DNA of 64,000 bases from an uncultured Lachnospiraceae bacterium. GTDB lineage: Bacteria > Bacillota > Clostridia > Lachnospirales > Lachnospiraceae. The notes beneath the pieces were generated by a model that was not told the origin of the DNA, did not search any database, and was given only the letters and a program-made list of their open reading frames with translations. The stretch is from NCBI GenBank assembly GCA_910579285.1, contig CAJTTT010000003.1, forward strand, positions 45,475 to 109,474, written 5' to 3'. The position numbers and the translations under genes were made by a program. Shown here piece by piece: positions 54,833-63,995 of the stretch (within the stretch, counting starts at the first letter, position 1; each line of letters starts with the position of its first letter).

Positions 54833-55651
54833 TTATTCGAGAATGGGAATCTCGATCTGGACAATATAATCCTCGATGCGGTCAATGACGTTTTCGTTGA
54901 TGCCCATTTCATACGAAAATTCATGGAGCGTATAGCCGTGTTTTTCGGCATAGGCAAAGATTTCCTCATAGCGTCCCGGTATATTCTCCCAGTCTCCTTT
55001 ATGGAATGCCCGCAGGTATTTGCCGTCTGGCGGCTGGTGCAGTCCCGGCTCATATGCGAGAAAAGGCATTTCAATAAAAAGCCTGGAATAGTCGTCGTAG
55101 TTTCCACTTTTCAGACTGGAAACAGGGATCATGGAGCCGTAGGAGGCTTCGTGCAGCCGGCCGAGATGGTATTTTTCCGTCTCGGCCGTAATCAGTTCCA
55201 CCTCCTCTTCAAAGGAGGTGTTTTGATCGATTTCTACCGTAATCAGACAGCGTTCTTCTTTTTCTATCACACTGATTTCTGACAGATTCATGGTAAGAAG
55301 CGTGTCCAGATTCCGGCAGTGTGCGCGCAGGGAAGTGCGGACTGCCTGCAGATGGGTGATCTGCCGGTCGAGATTGCTGATTCTTTCTTCTAAAAGATCT
55401 CTCATATTTTCGGCGGAACGGTTTTTCATAAAATCCTGTATCTCCGGGATGGATACATCCAGTTCCCGCAGCAGCAGAATGGTTTCCAGAACAGGGCTTT
55501 GGTGATAGGTATAGCAGCGGTATCCGTTTTCGGGATTGATGGAGGCAGGCTTAAACAGGCCGGTCTCGTCATACCACATCAGCGTTTTTTTGTTGATCCC
55601 ATGCATGGCCGCGAACTGGCCGATGGTGAGAAGACCGCTTTTCTTATTCAT
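54833..55651 (-). CDS. MerR-family regulator with GyrI-like effector domain
   Basis: A 272-residue BmrR-like regulator, comprising a MerR winged helix (LLTIGQFAAMHGINKKTLMWYDETGLFKPA, about 5-75), a coiled-coil dimer helix (about 80-120), and a C-terminal effector-binding domain of the GyrI/AraC-E type (about 125-272). AATGGAGGAATGT-type spacing sets the start at 55651. It diverges from the MATE exporter gene, and the intergenic region carries a MerR-type promoter. It probably senses a drug or metabolite and activates exporter transcription by twisting that promoter. Confidence 0.9.
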   Translation of the reverse strand: MNKKSGLLTIGQFAAMHGINKKTLMWYDETGLFKPASINPENGYRCYTYHQSPVLETILLLRELDVSIPEIQDFMKNRSAENMRDLLEERISNLDRQITHLQAVRTSLRAHCRNLDTLLTMNLSEISVIEKEERCLITVEIDQNTSFEEEVELITAETEKYHLGRLHEASYGSMIPVSSLKSGNYDDYSRLFIEMPFLAYEPGLHQPPDGKYLRAFHKGDWENIPGRYEEIFAYAEKHGYTLHEFSYEMGINENVIDRIEDYIVQIEIPILE

Positions 55652-55683
55652 ACATTCCTCCATGTTAAATTTCATTTTCACTC

Positions 55684-55714
55684 TTGACCATACAGTTACT
55701 GTACGGTCTATGAT
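55684..55714 (+). promoter_or_regulatory. MerR-type promoter of the MATE gene, 19-bp spacer
   Basis: TTGACC (55684-55689), 19-base spacer, TATGAT (55709-55714). The spacer region holds the dyad GACCATACAG-TTA-CTGTACGGTC (55686-55708) with one mismatch. An overlong spacer with a central dyad is the hallmark of promoters activated by MerR-family proteins. Confidence 0.85.
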
Positions 55715-55767
55715 ACCTTATACAGAGAGCAAATGCAAGAGGCGGATGAGACAGGAGGAAAAAGTTT

Positions 55768-57099
55768 ATGGAAAACACAAATGTTTATGAAAAGCCGGTC
55801 ACACTAAAAAATATTTTAAAATTTGCCGTGCCAACCATTGCCATGACGGTGTTCATGTCCTTTTACACAATGGTGGACGGGCTGTTTGTATCGAATCTGA
55901 TCGGCACAGACGCACTTTCTGCGGTCAATCTGACTGCGCCGGTGATTCAGCTTGTGACAGCCATTTCCACCATGCTGGCCACAGGCGGCAGTGCGGTCAT
56001 TATGAAAAAGATGGGAGAGCAGAAGGTGGAAGAGGCGAGGGAGGATTTTACGTTTCTGATTTTAGTGAATGTGATGGTAGGAATCATCATGTGTGCGGCC
56101 GGATATCTGGTCATGGACCATATTTTTGCGGGAATGCATCTCTCTGCAGAGGTGGAAGGATACTGCACCGCATATTTGAGCCGGTATCTGGTGTTTACCG
56201 TGCCGATTCTTCTGATGAACAACTTTACCCTTTACATGATTGCCAGTGAGAAGGCAGCGCTTTCCCTGATCTGCTCTGTGACAGGCGGTGTCTTAAATAT
56301 GGCGCTCGATTATGTGCTTATCGCCGTTTTTGACATGGGAATCAGTGGGGCGGCAATTGCAACGGGGCTTGGCTATTCTGTGACGGCGGTTGTGGGATTG
56401 TTTGTTTTTGGCCGGAAAAAGAGTCTGCTGCATTTCAGGAAGCCGGCGTTTCGATGGAAGATTCTTTCGAACGCGGCGGCAAACGGCTGTTCAGAGATGG
56501 CAACAGCCCTTGTCACGGGGATTATTACCATGATGTTCAACTGGACAATGCTGCGCTATGTGGGTGAAGACGGTGTGGCGGCGGTTACCATTATCATGTA
56601 TGTGCTGATGTTTGCAAGTTCCCTGTATACCGGGTATTCTTATGGCGTGGCGCCCATGATCAGTTATTACTATGGGGAACAGAATCACGGAAAGCTGAAA
56701 AAGCTTGTGGCAGTCAGTATGAGAGTGATTGCGGCGATTTCCCTTGTGACCGCTGCGGCTTCTTTTCTGCTGACAAGACCGCTTGTGTCCGTGTTTGCGC
56801 GCCCGGATAACCCGGTGTATGAGCTGGCGGTGACTGGTAACAGAATTTGTACCATCGCACTTTTGTTTATCGGCTTTAACATTTTTGCCAGCGGTATGTT
56901 TACCGCCCTGTCAAATGGCGTGGTTTCAGCGGTGCTCGCGTTTTCAAGATCCTTTGTCTTTATGCTGATCACCATGATTGTACTGCCTCTGATTTTTGGC
57001 GTGAACGGGATCTGGCTGGCCACGCCGGCGGCGGAACTGATGGCTCTTGTCCTGTCCGCATGCTTGTTTTTGAAGTATAGAAAGAGATATGGGTATTGA
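55768..57099 (+). CDS. MATE-family multidrug exporter
   Basis: Membrane protein of 443 residues with about twelve hydrophobic segments in two halves. It has the typical MATE start (LKNILKFAVPTIAMTVFMSFYTMVDGLFVSNLIGTDALSAVNL) and the second-half region NGCSEMATALVTGIITMMFN. It exports drugs or metabolites using Na+ or H+. CAGGAGG precedes the ATG. Transcription probably starts at the MerR-type promoter in the divergent gap. Confidence 0.93.
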   Translation: MENTNVYEKPVTLKNILKFAVPTIAMTVFMSFYTMVDGLFVSNLIGTDALSAVNLTAPVIQLVTAISTMLATGGSAVIMKKMGEQKVEEAREDFTFLILVNVMVGIIMCAAGYLVMDHIFAGMHLSAEVEGYCTAYLSRYLVFTVPILLMNNFTLYMIASEKAALSLICSVTGGVLNMALDYVLIAVFDMGISGAAIATGLGYSVTAVVGLFVFGRKKSLLHFRKPAFRWKILSNAAANGCSEMATALVTGIITMMFNWTMLRYVGEDGVAAVTIIMYVLMFASSLYTGYSYGVAPMISYYYGEQNHGKLKKLVAVSMRVIAAISLVTAAASFLLTRPLVSVFARPDNPVYELAVTGNRICTIALLFIGFNIFASGMFTALSNGVVSAVLAFSRSFVFMLITMIVLPLIFGVNGIWLATPAAELMALVLSACLFLKYRKRYGY

Positions 57100-57179
57100 G
57101 TAGTAAAAGCAAAGACCAGGGCTGGATGGGTGAAGCTGTGTTTCGCTTGTAAATCGGACGTCTGGATCGGACTGTAGAA

Positions 57180-57208
57180 TTGCACTTTCCCGTACTATGT
57201 GCTACAAT
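57180..57208 (+). promoter_or_regulatory. Promoter of the FapA-family gene
   Basis: TTGCAC (57180-57185), 17-base spacer, TACAAT (57203-57208), about 70 bases ahead of the start codon. Confidence 0.6.
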
Positions 57209-57277
57209 TTTTAGAAATACAGGCTGCATTATGAACAGTGCAAATGTCGGAGTACTGCGGCGGGAGTGATTGGGCAT

Positions 57278-58882
57278 ATGGGATTTTTGAGACAGACGGA
57301 AAAGAAAAAGAAGAAGGAACAGAAAAACCGTGCGGGGGAGTTTCCGGCGGATTGGGAGCAGACTGCTCCAAAGAGGGATGAGCTGGAAAAAACGATGTTT
57401 CTTTCGCCGGGGGAGAGAACGGGTTCCAGAGGTAAGGGTGCGCGCCGGGCATCTCAGGAGAGCGGAGAACAGCCCAGTTATTCCCGTGAGAAAACCTTCC
57501 GCGGCAATCCGATTATTATAAACGGGCCGGATTATCTTCTGCGGATCAGTGAAACGCGTATGGAAGCCTTTCTCACCTTGTACAGAGGCTTTTCCGAGAA
57601 AGAGATTGTGGAACTGCTGAAAGAAAACGAAATTGTCTACGGTATCAGAGAAAAGGCGCTGGAAGAGCTTGCACAGGGAAAGCATAAGTATGAAGAGACT
57701 TTCGTGGCGCAGGGGACTGCCAGGAAGGATGGTCGTGACGGTTATTTTGAATACCATTTTAATCCCTACCCGGAAACGAGACCGATTATTCTCCCGGACG
57801 GCTCCGTGGATTACAACGTGCTGGGGAAAATGGAGCTTGTGACCAAGGGACAGCTTCTTGCCACTTATCACGCCGTTCTTCCTGCCGTAGTCGGCAGGGA
57901 CGTTTATGGAAATATCATGGAAGCCTACGAGGGAAAGGAGCTGCAGCCCCTTCAGTGTAAGCGCTGTGAGCCGGATGAAAGCGGCTGTCAGTATTTTGCC
58001 AGTACGGAAGGCAATGTGACGCTGGAAGGGAAATGCCTGACGGTTACGCCGATCTACGCGATAGACGGCAATCTGGATGCGGCCACAGGAGATGTGGACT
58101 TTCACGGGGATGTGCTGGTGCAGGGAAATGTATTTGCAGGGGTGACACTGAAAACGACCGGGACGATTACCGTCAACGGGCATGTGGAGACGGCGCATCT
58201 TTTTGCGGGAAAAGATGTGATACTGAAAAACGGTATGCAGGGTTCAGGAAACGGCGTTATCCGCGCGGGGCGCAATGTGATGGCGCGCTTTTTGGAGCAG
58301 ACACAGGTTTATGCCGGCAATGAAGTAAATACAGGCGCGATCTTAAATTGTGAAGTGGAGTCGGGGCAGAGCGTGGTGATAGCCGGGAACCGGGGTACCA
58401 TCATCGGCGGCAGTGTCACGGCGGTGGAACTGATTACCGCCGCCTCCATCGGAAACCGCGCCGCGGTGACGACTCAGTTAGTGATTGGTCTGGACTGTGA
58501 GTTTAAGGAAAAGATGGGGGAAATCGACCGTCTGACGGAAGAATATGAGCAGAATATGAAAGATGCGGAGAACGCTCTTGACCGTATTTCCTATCAGTTA
58601 AAGTCGCAGCCCGCCGCGCCAGAACTAAACCAGCAGAAAGCGGAGCAGATGCGCCGAAAGATCAACTATCAGTTGAAACTGAAGGAGATTTGTGCGAAAC
58701 GGGAACAGATGATTGACATTAACAGGCGTTCGGCGGACGGAAAAATTGTGGTAAACGGTACCTCGAATGTGGGGTGTGTGATAATCATAAATGGCGTACG
58801 CGAGGTGCTGCATTCGGAGTACCGGGATGTGACGTATAAAAAAGGACGGCAGGAAGTGCGGATTATATCGAATAAGCAGTAA
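57278..58882 (+). CDS. FapA-family (DUF342) protein
   Basis: A 534-residue cytoplasmic protein. A highly basic N-terminal tail (TEKKKKKEQKN) and linker lead to a mixed domain (about 90-250), then a parallel beta-helix made of repeated short strands (GDVLVQGNVFAG, GTITVNGHVETA, HLFAGKDVILKNG, ENGVIRAG-like turns; about 265-395), and a coiled coil (about 410-475). DUF342 proteins are linked to polymer scaffolds and cell-surface or spore processes, but their biochemistry is largely unknown. The start at 57278 is preferred to the GTG at 57266 because GGGAG is better spaced. It may lead the downstream NYN-stator run. Confidence 0.82.
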   Translation: MGFLRQTEKKKKKEQKNRAGEFPADWEQTAPKRDELEKTMFLSPGERTGSRGKGARRASQESGEQPSYSREKTFRGNPIIINGPDYLLRISETRMEAFLTLYRGFSEKEIVELLKENEIVYGIREKALEELAQGKHKYEETFVAQGTARKDGRDGYFEYHFNPYPETRPIILPDGSVDYNVLGKMELVTKGQLLATYHAVLPAVVGRDVYGNIMEAYEGKELQPLQCKRCEPDESGCQYFASTEGNVTLEGKCLTVTPIYAIDGNLDAATGDVDFHGDVLVQGNVFAGVTLKTTGTITVNGHVETAHLFAGKDVILKNGMQGSGNGVIRAGRNVMARFLEQTQVYAGNEVNTGAILNCEVESGQSVVIAGNRGTIIGGSVTAVELITAASIGNRAAVTTQLVIGLDCEFKEKMGEIDRLTEEYEQNMKDAENALDRISYQLKSQPAAPELNQQKAEQMRRKINYQLKLKEICAKREQMIDINRRSADGKIVVNGTSNVGCVIIINGVREVLHSEYRDVTYKKGRQEVRIISNKQ

Positions 58883-58913
58883 TGAAGTTTAGAGACAATC
58901 CTATGGTGAGAAG

Positions 58914-59810
58914 GTGAGAATAATAGAAACCTATTATTTAGTCGATTATGAAAATGTACATTGTGATGGTCTTAATGGGTGTGAGGAGCTGGGAAAGACA
59001 GACCATATCTTTATATTTTTTACTAAAAATGCCAAAAGTATTGATATGAGCGAAATTTCTGACCACGGCGGAGCGGAACTTAAGATGATAGAAGTGCCGG
59101 TAGGAAAACAGTCTGCGGATATGCATATCGTATCTTTTTTAGGGTATTTGGCAGGTAAAAAAGGGAAGAACTGTAACGCTGTAATAGTCAGTAAGGATAC
59201 AGATTTTGACAATGTGGTAGCATTTTGGGAAGAAACGACAGGCATTACGGCATCAAGAGTGCAGCAGATTAGAAAGAAAACAGCAATTAGAAAATCATCG
59301 GAAAGCAGGCATTCTGTAACACAGAAAAAGCCCAACATTACGGTTGTCGGAACCCAAAAGACAAAACTCAATTCGGAAACCATGCAGGCAGTAAAACGTG
59401 CTGGATTTAGTGCATCTGTAGCGAATACTGCTGCGCAGATTGCATCGAGACTTTACGGCGATGAACATATGCTTGTCGAAGTCCATAATGCGTTGAGAGA
59501 TCATTGTCCGAATTATCTTGAGGTGTATCGTGCAATGAAACCGGTTTTGTCAAAATATGAGGGAGCTATATCTTCACAGAATAAGATGCCAACGGCAGCA
59601 GCAAAGGATAGAACAGCGACTAATGCTGCGATTATGAAGCTGCTAAGCAAAGCGGGATATTCCAATGATATTGTTGCGTATACGGCATCCACGGCTGTAA
59701 AAAATCTTGGAGTTAAGAACGGAAAGCAGCAAATCTATGAAGCGATTGTTGCAAAATACGGACAAAAGAAAGGAAGAGCCATATATAATCAGATTAGAAA
59801 AAATATATAA
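58914..59810 (+). CDS. NYN-domain (PIN-like) protein with duplicated C-terminal repeat
   Basis: A 298-residue protein. Residues 1-120 form a NYN/PIN-like ribonuclease domain with the acidic residues expected for metal binding: YYLVDYENVH (D10, E12), the SADMHI aspartate and SKDTDFDN. After a basic linker, two similar helical units of about 50 residues follow (AGFSASVANTAAQIASRL and AGYSNDIVAYTASTAVKNL), probably for RNA or protein binding. The start is GTG after a GGTGAGAAG ribosome site. It looks AT-richer than its neighbours. It sits just ahead of the small membrane protein and stator-like genes. Confidence 0.78.
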   Translation: MRIIETYYLVDYENVHCDGLNGCEELGKTDHIFIFFTKNAKSIDMSEISDHGGAELKMIEVPVGKQSADMHIVSFLGYLAGKKGKNCNAVIVSKDTDFDNVVAFWEETTGITASRVQQIRKKTAIRKSSESRHSVTQKKPNITVVGTQKTKLNSETMQAVKRAGFSASVANTAAQIASRLYGDEHMLVEVHNALRDHCPNYLEVYRAMKPVLSKYEGAISSQNKMPTAAAKDRTATNAAIMKLLSKAGYSNDIVAYTASTAVKNLGVKNGKQQIYEAIVAKYGQKKGRAIYNQIRKNI

Positions 59811-59861
59811 GTCAAAAAACAAAAATGAGATGGTATATGTAGAATGAAAGAGAGGATGAGA

Positions 59862-60086
59862 ATGAAAAAATTGTTTGATTATGCAGCGAAATATTTGGAG
59901 AGAAGCGATTGGAAGGATCTGGCCATGATAAAGCTCTGCCTTTTCTCAATAGGAATTTTGGCCGGGATGAGAATACCGCAAAAGAACAGAAAGCAGGCAG
60001 GGTACGCTGCTGCGGCAGTTTTTGCAGTAACGTATATTCCGCTGATGGCAAAATTTGTTGCGGTTGTTATGGATAAAGAGGAATAG
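59862..60086 (+). CDS. Small two-helix membrane protein
   Basis: A 74-residue protein. An amphipathic N-terminus (MKKLFDYAAKYLERSDWKDL) is followed by two hydrophobic segments (about 22-38 and 46-68). It resembles a common Clostridia family of unknown role that is often mislabelled as a phosphate permease. AGAGG lies seven bases before the ATG at 59862; an in-frame ATG at 59844 is possible. It is 50 bases from both neighbours and could be part of the stator-like operon. Confidence 0.65.
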   Translation: MKKLFDYAAKYLERSDWKDLAMIKLCLFSIGILAGMRIPQKNRKQAGYAAAAVFAVTYIPLMAKFVAVVMDKEE

Positions 60087-60135
60087 ATCACTGAAATACT
60101 AATTGTATCAGCAGAGGAAAAGGGTGGGAATACGG

Positions 60136-61299
60136 ATGAAAAGTAAGCTGTATTATGCACTATATTTTTTGTATGCCATAGTTGTGGCCTTTGTTTTGTA
60201 CCTGAACGGCGTTTTTACGGGAGAATGGAGTTCTTATTCCAATCTGATCATCAATCTTGTATTTTTGGTTATTATTGGAATTATTTTTGTCATATCCTCT
60301 TTCGGATTCGGCAGACTTAACAGGGTTACTTATGATTTGGAGGATGTGATGCTCCGCCTGCAGAAGGAATATAAGGAAGCAGGGGGAAAGAATCTCTGGG
60401 ATCAATACAAAGACAATGACAAGGTTTTTGAGGAGACAGAATTGCAGGATGCCTTTAATAAATACCGCCTGCGCATAAAAAGCACAAAGACAAGGCGCGG
60501 AGCCGGGGCTTCCTGCGATTTGGGGGAATATATCAATGAGGATCTGCTGGACAGGGTAGGCATGAATTTCTTTAACTCCGGGGTATCCGGGACACTCACA
60601 GGTTTGGGAATTTTGGGAACGTTTCTCGGTTTGTCTCTGGGGCTTGGCGCGTTCAGCGGGGACGATATTTTTACGGTTTCTGACAATGTGGGTTCGCTGC
60701 TCTCGGGTATGAAGGTGGCTTTTCATACTTCTGTATACGGCATCCTGTTCTCGCTGGTCTTTAATATCGCTTACCGAAGCGTGATGGCGGATGCCTATGA
60801 GACGCTGGATGAATTTTTGACGGTGTTTCGTCAGACTGCGCAGCTCTCTGTCCAGAAGGAGGATGAAAGCTTTGCAGCAATGCTTGTCTATCAGGCAGGA
60901 ATGGCAGGTTCCTTAAAGCAGATAGTGGAAATGATGAAAGGCAGTGCAGTGGAGCAGACAGCGGGCGTGGAGCGTATCGTAGAGCAGTTTACCACACAGA
61001 TGCAGGCTGCGTTGGATACGGATTTTAAGAAGCTGGGAAGTGTTTTAAAAAGTGCGGGAGAATCACAGGCTGTCAGCGCGGCCAATGCGGCGGAGATGGT
61101 GGAGGCAGTCACTGCCCTGGTGGAGGTAAACCGCAGCGTGCAGGAGGCGCTCGCCAATGTCATGGAGCGGCAGGACGTATTTGCGAAACAGCTTGTTGAA
61201 CAGAAGAAAATGCTGGCGGATGCGTGTAGCGATATGAGTGATGAGATCAGCAGCCAGATTTATACGTTCGGGCAGATGAGGGATTTATATGAGAAATAG
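60136..61299 (+). CDS. MotA/TolQ/ExbB-like proton channel subunit (ZorA-like)
   Basis: A 387-residue membrane protein. Two N-terminal hydrophobic helices (about 5-25 and 35-60) are followed by a cytoplasmic loop (about 65-145), the MotA/TolQ channel core with two helices (GVSGTLTGLGILGTFLGLSLGLG, then GMKVAFHTSVYGILFSLVFNI), and a long C-terminal helical tail (about 240-387). The overall plan matches ZorA and other non-flagellar stators. The start at 60136 follows AGGGTGGG. Its end overlaps the OmpA-type partner gene by 11 bases, so the two form one complex. Proton-driven rotation or force on the cell envelope is the family expectation. Confidence 0.82.
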   Translation: MKSKLYYALYFLYAIVVAFVLYLNGVFTGEWSSYSNLIINLVFLVIIGIIFVISSFGFGRLNRVTYDLEDVMLRLQKEYKEAGGKNLWDQYKDNDKVFEETELQDAFNKYRLRIKSTKTRRGAGASCDLGEYINEDLLDRVGMNFFNSGVSGTLTGLGILGTFLGLSLGLGAFSGDDIFTVSDNVGSLLSGMKVAFHTSVYGILFSLVFNIAYRSVMADAYETLDEFLTVFRQTAQLSVQKEDESFAAMLVYQAGMAGSLKQIVEMMKGSAVEQTAGVERIVEQFTTQMQAALDTDFKKLGSVLKSAGESQAVSAANAAEMVEAVTALVEVNRSVQEALANVMERQDVFAKQLVEQKKMLADACSDMSDEISSQIYTFGQMRDLYEK

Positions 61300-62212
61300 A
61301 CAAAGGAACAGAGAAGCCTTTGCGGATCACAGCTACTGGCAGTCCTATTCGGACATGATGGCGGCTCTTTTGTTGATTTTTATTCTGATGATAGCGATCA
61401 CCCTTGCCATATACAGACAGAAGACGAATGATCTGGACAAGACAAGGCTGGAACTTAACGAGGCGCAGAGTGAGCTTGATGAAACCATAGAGGATCTGGA
61501 GCTTTCCAAGGCAGAACTGGAAAGGTCTAATGAGGAGCTTGCGTCTTCCCTGGCGGAATTACAGCAGGCTTACGAGCAGGCGGCGTTGACGCAGGAAGAA
61601 TTGGACAATGCCTATCTGGAGATAGAAAATGCCAGACAGGAGCTGACAACGACCAAGCAGGAGCTTCAGGATATTGTCGGGATCCGCACAGACATTATCG
61701 GGGCACTGCAGTCCGCGTTCAGCAATTCCACGATGAAGGTAGACGCCCAGACCGGCTCCATTACGTTTTCCTCTGACGTGCTTTTCCGATACAACAGCGC
61801 TTCTCTGACCCCGGACAGCAGGGAGACATTGAAACAGATTATCCCGATGTATCTGGATGTGCTGCTGCAGGACCAGTTCCGCGACTATATTGCTGAAATC
61901 ATCATTGAGGGGCATACGGATACGGACGGCGGCTATCAGGGAAATATGGAGCTGTCCTACGAGCGGGCTAAGGCCGTTGCGGACTTTTGTCTGAACAAAA
62001 GAAACGGTCTCAGCGAGGCGGAGATTGAACAGTTGCAGAAACTCCTTACCGTCAACGGAAAGTCGTGGAGCAATCCGATTTATGAGAAAGACGCTTTCGG
62101 CAATCCGGCAGGAGAGGTAAATATGTCTGCTTCCAGAAGAGTGGAGATAAAATTCCGCCTGAAGGAGGACGAAATGATTGAGAAGATGGCTGGGATTTTG
62201 GAGCAGGAGTAA
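61289..62212 (+). CDS. MotB/OmpA-like stator subunit (ZorB-like)
   Basis: A 307-residue partner of the channel subunit. One N-terminal membrane helix (about 23-43) carries the conserved proton-path aspartate D22 (SYSDMMAALLLIFILM). A long coiled coil (about 48-130) follows, then an OmpA-like peptidoglycan-binding domain with FRYNSASLTPDSRETL, IEGHTDTDG and SYERAKAVADF. The plan is that of MotB and ZorB. Only five bases separate its stop from the response-regulator start, so stator and two-component genes are almost certainly cotranscribed. Confidence 0.85.
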   Translation: MRNRQRNREAFADHSYWQSYSDMMAALLLIFILMIAITLAIYRQKTNDLDKTRLELNEAQSELDETIEDLELSKAELERSNEELASSLAELQQAYEQAALTQEELDNAYLEIENARQELTTTKQELQDIVGIRTDIIGALQSAFSNSTMKVDAQTGSITFSSDVLFRYNSASLTPDSRETLKQIIPMYLDVLLQDQFRDYIAEIIIEGHTDTDGGYQGNMELSYERAKAVADFCLNKRNGLSEAEIEQLQKLLTVNGKSWSNPIYEKDAFGNPAGEVNMSASRRVEIKFRLKEDEMIEKMAGILEQE

Positions 62213-62217
62213 GCGGT

Positions 62218-62907
62218 TTGCGTAAAAAAATATGTTTAGTCGAAGATGATAAGACCATCGCCAAAAACTTAATGCGCCTGCTCCAGTCGGAGGGATTTGC
62301 GGTCAGCCACGCTGGCACACAGAGGGAAGCATCCGCTATGCTTGCGGAAAGCAGATTTGACATGGCGCTGGTAGATATTTCGCTTCCCGACGGGAATGGA
62401 TTTGCTGTATGTACAGAAATCCAGCAGACGCAGAATATCCCGGTTATCTTTTTGACGGCCTCCGGGGATGAGTCCAGTGTTGTCACGGGGCTGAATATGG
62501 GGGCGGACGATTATATTACAAAACCGTTCAGACCGCGGGAGCTGATCGCAAGAATCAGGGCCGCATTACGGAAAACGGACTGTCAGCCTGCATGTTTTGA
62601 CAGAAATGGGATTTTTGTGGATCCAGTCAGCGGCCTTGTCAAAAAGAATGGAAAAGAAATATACCTTTCTGCGCTGGAGTACCGCCTCTTGTTGATATTT
62701 ATCAATAATCCCGGGAATATTCTGACGAGGGACAGACTTTTGGACGAGCTGTGGGACGCCGCAGGCCAGTTTGTTAATAATAACACGCTGACGGTTTATA
62801 TTAAGAGGCTGCGGGAAAAAATGGAGGATGATCCGGCCAGCCCACAGATGATACTGACAGTTCATGGGATAGGCTATCGGCTGGGAGACGGTTATGTTTC
62901 GGAATAA
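62218..62907 (+). CDS. OmpR-family response regulator
   Basis: A 229-residue regulator. The receiver has acidic residues 9-11 (EDD), phosphoacceptor D53 (MALVDISLPDG) and the lysine of ITKPFRPRE. A winged-helix DNA-binding domain (about 128-229) ends HGIGYRLGDG. The start is TTG, supported by AGGAG eight bases upstream. The gene overlaps the kinase gene by 14 bases and follows the stator genes directly. The type resembles regulators of BceAB-like antibiotic-peptide exporters, whose genes could follow just beyond the window. Confidence 0.88.
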   Translation: MRKKICLVEDDKTIAKNLMRLLQSEGFAVSHAGTQREASAMLAESRFDMALVDISLPDGNGFAVCTEIQQTQNIPVIFLTASGDESSVVTGLNMGADDYITKPFRPRELIARIRAALRKTDCQPACFDRNGIFVDPVSGLVKKNGKEIYLSALEYRLLLIFINNPGNILTRDRLLDELWDAAGQFVNNNTLTVYIKRLREKMEDDPASPQMILTVHGIGYRLGDGYVSE

Positions 62908-63898
62908 AGAAATACGGCGGTTTGCAGTTCTGTTTTTGATGATTGTTTTTATTGTGGCAATGGCGGGATTTAAGGCCGGCATGATGACTGGAACGCTGAT
63001 ACTGATTCAGGCCTGTCTGCTGGGCATCCTATTCTATTTGTTCACGAGGGCACGTTACAGGAAAATAGAACGGCTGTCTGAGCAGATCGACCTGGTACTG
63101 CACAATTCGGAACATCTGTGTATCAGTGAGGCTGAGGAGGGCGAACTTTCTATCTTACAGAGCGAGATCGTCAAAATGACGCTGCGCATCCGCGAGCAGA
63201 ATGAGGCGTTAAAAAGAGAAAAAAAGCATCTTGCAGATTCCCTTGCAGATATTTCACATCAGCTTCGCACTCCTCTTACATCGGTGCATATTATCCTGAC
63301 ATTATTAGAAAAAGATACGGAGAAAGAAGAGCAAAAAGCATTGCTCAGAGAAACCGGGGAATTGTTTGGGCAGATGGATTTTTTGCTTTCTTCCCTGTTA
63401 AAGTTATCCCGTCTGGATGCAGGAATTGTGAGTTTCGAAAGGGATTGGATCTGTATCAGCAGTCTGATGGCAGCTTCACTTCGTCCGTTTCTGATTGCAA
63501 TGGAACTGAAAAATATTCAGATACAGACCGACATACCAGAGAAGGCCGGGATTTCAGGAGATTTCAGATGGCTCTCAGAAGCGTTTCAGAATCTGATCAA
63601 AAACAGTATGGAGAGCGTGGGCGAAGACGGAAAAATAGAAATTACCTGTGTGGATAATCCGATTTTTACAGAGATTACATTTCACGATGATGGAGCAGGG
63701 TTTGAAAAGGAAGATTTACCGCATATATTTGAGCGGTTTTACCGGGGGAAGGATGCGGATGCGGCAGGATATGGAATCGGCCTCGCTCTTTGCAGGACCA
63801 TTATCATGCAGCAGGGCGGAACAATTTTGGCCAGGAACGATCCGCAGGGCGGAGCTGTATTTTCCGTCCGCTTTTTAAAGGGACAGCATTCTGATTGA
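62894..63898 (+). CDS. Histidine kinase with short membrane sensor
   Basis: A 334-residue sensor kinase. Two closely spaced membrane helices (about 9-27 and 31-51) have almost no extracellular loop, so it is an intramembrane-sensing type. They are followed by a linker, the H-box SHQLRTPLTSV with H122, and the ATPase motifs NLIKNSMES, DDGAGFEKEDLPHIFERFYRG and GIGLALCRTI. GGGAG before the ATG lies inside the regulator gene. Such kinases usually need a partner membrane protein to sense; the adjacent stator or a downstream transporter are candidates. Confidence 0.88.
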   Translation: MFRNKEIRRFAVLFLMIVFIVAMAGFKAGMMTGTLILIQACLLGILFYLFTRARYRKIERLSEQIDLVLHNSEHLCISEAEEGELSILQSEIVKMTLRIREQNEALKREKKHLADSLADISHQLRTPLTSVHIILTLLEKDTEKEEQKALLRETGELFGQMDFLLSSLLKLSRLDAGIVSFERDWICISSLMAASLRPFLIAMELKNIQIQTDIPEKAGISGDFRWLSEAFQNLIKNSMESVGEDGKIEITCVDNPIFTEITFHDDGAGFEKEDLPHIFERFYRGKDADAAGYGIGLALCRTIIMQQGGTILARNDPQGGAVFSVRFLKGQHSD

Positions 63899-63968
63899 AA
63901 TGTGACGGATCAGTCACAAAAAAGTCACCGAATAGTAAGTTCAAAATCTTATCATTATGAGTAAACAG

Positions 63969-63995
63969 CGGATGCCGGATTGTAACAGGCATCCG
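63969..63995. other. Hairpin at the window edge
   Basis: CGGATGCC pairs with GGCATCCG around an 11-base loop about 70 bases after the kinase stop codon. The bases that would show a T run are cut off by the window end, so it may be a terminator. Confidence 0.45.

Noticed and set aside
56969-58198. 409-codon open frame antisense to MATE and FapA genes
   Set aside because: It spans two real genes and the promoter between them and has no domain signature.
60136-62212. Complete Zorya defence system
   Set aside because: ZorC, ZorD and ZorE equivalents are absent. The following genes are a response regulator and a kinase.
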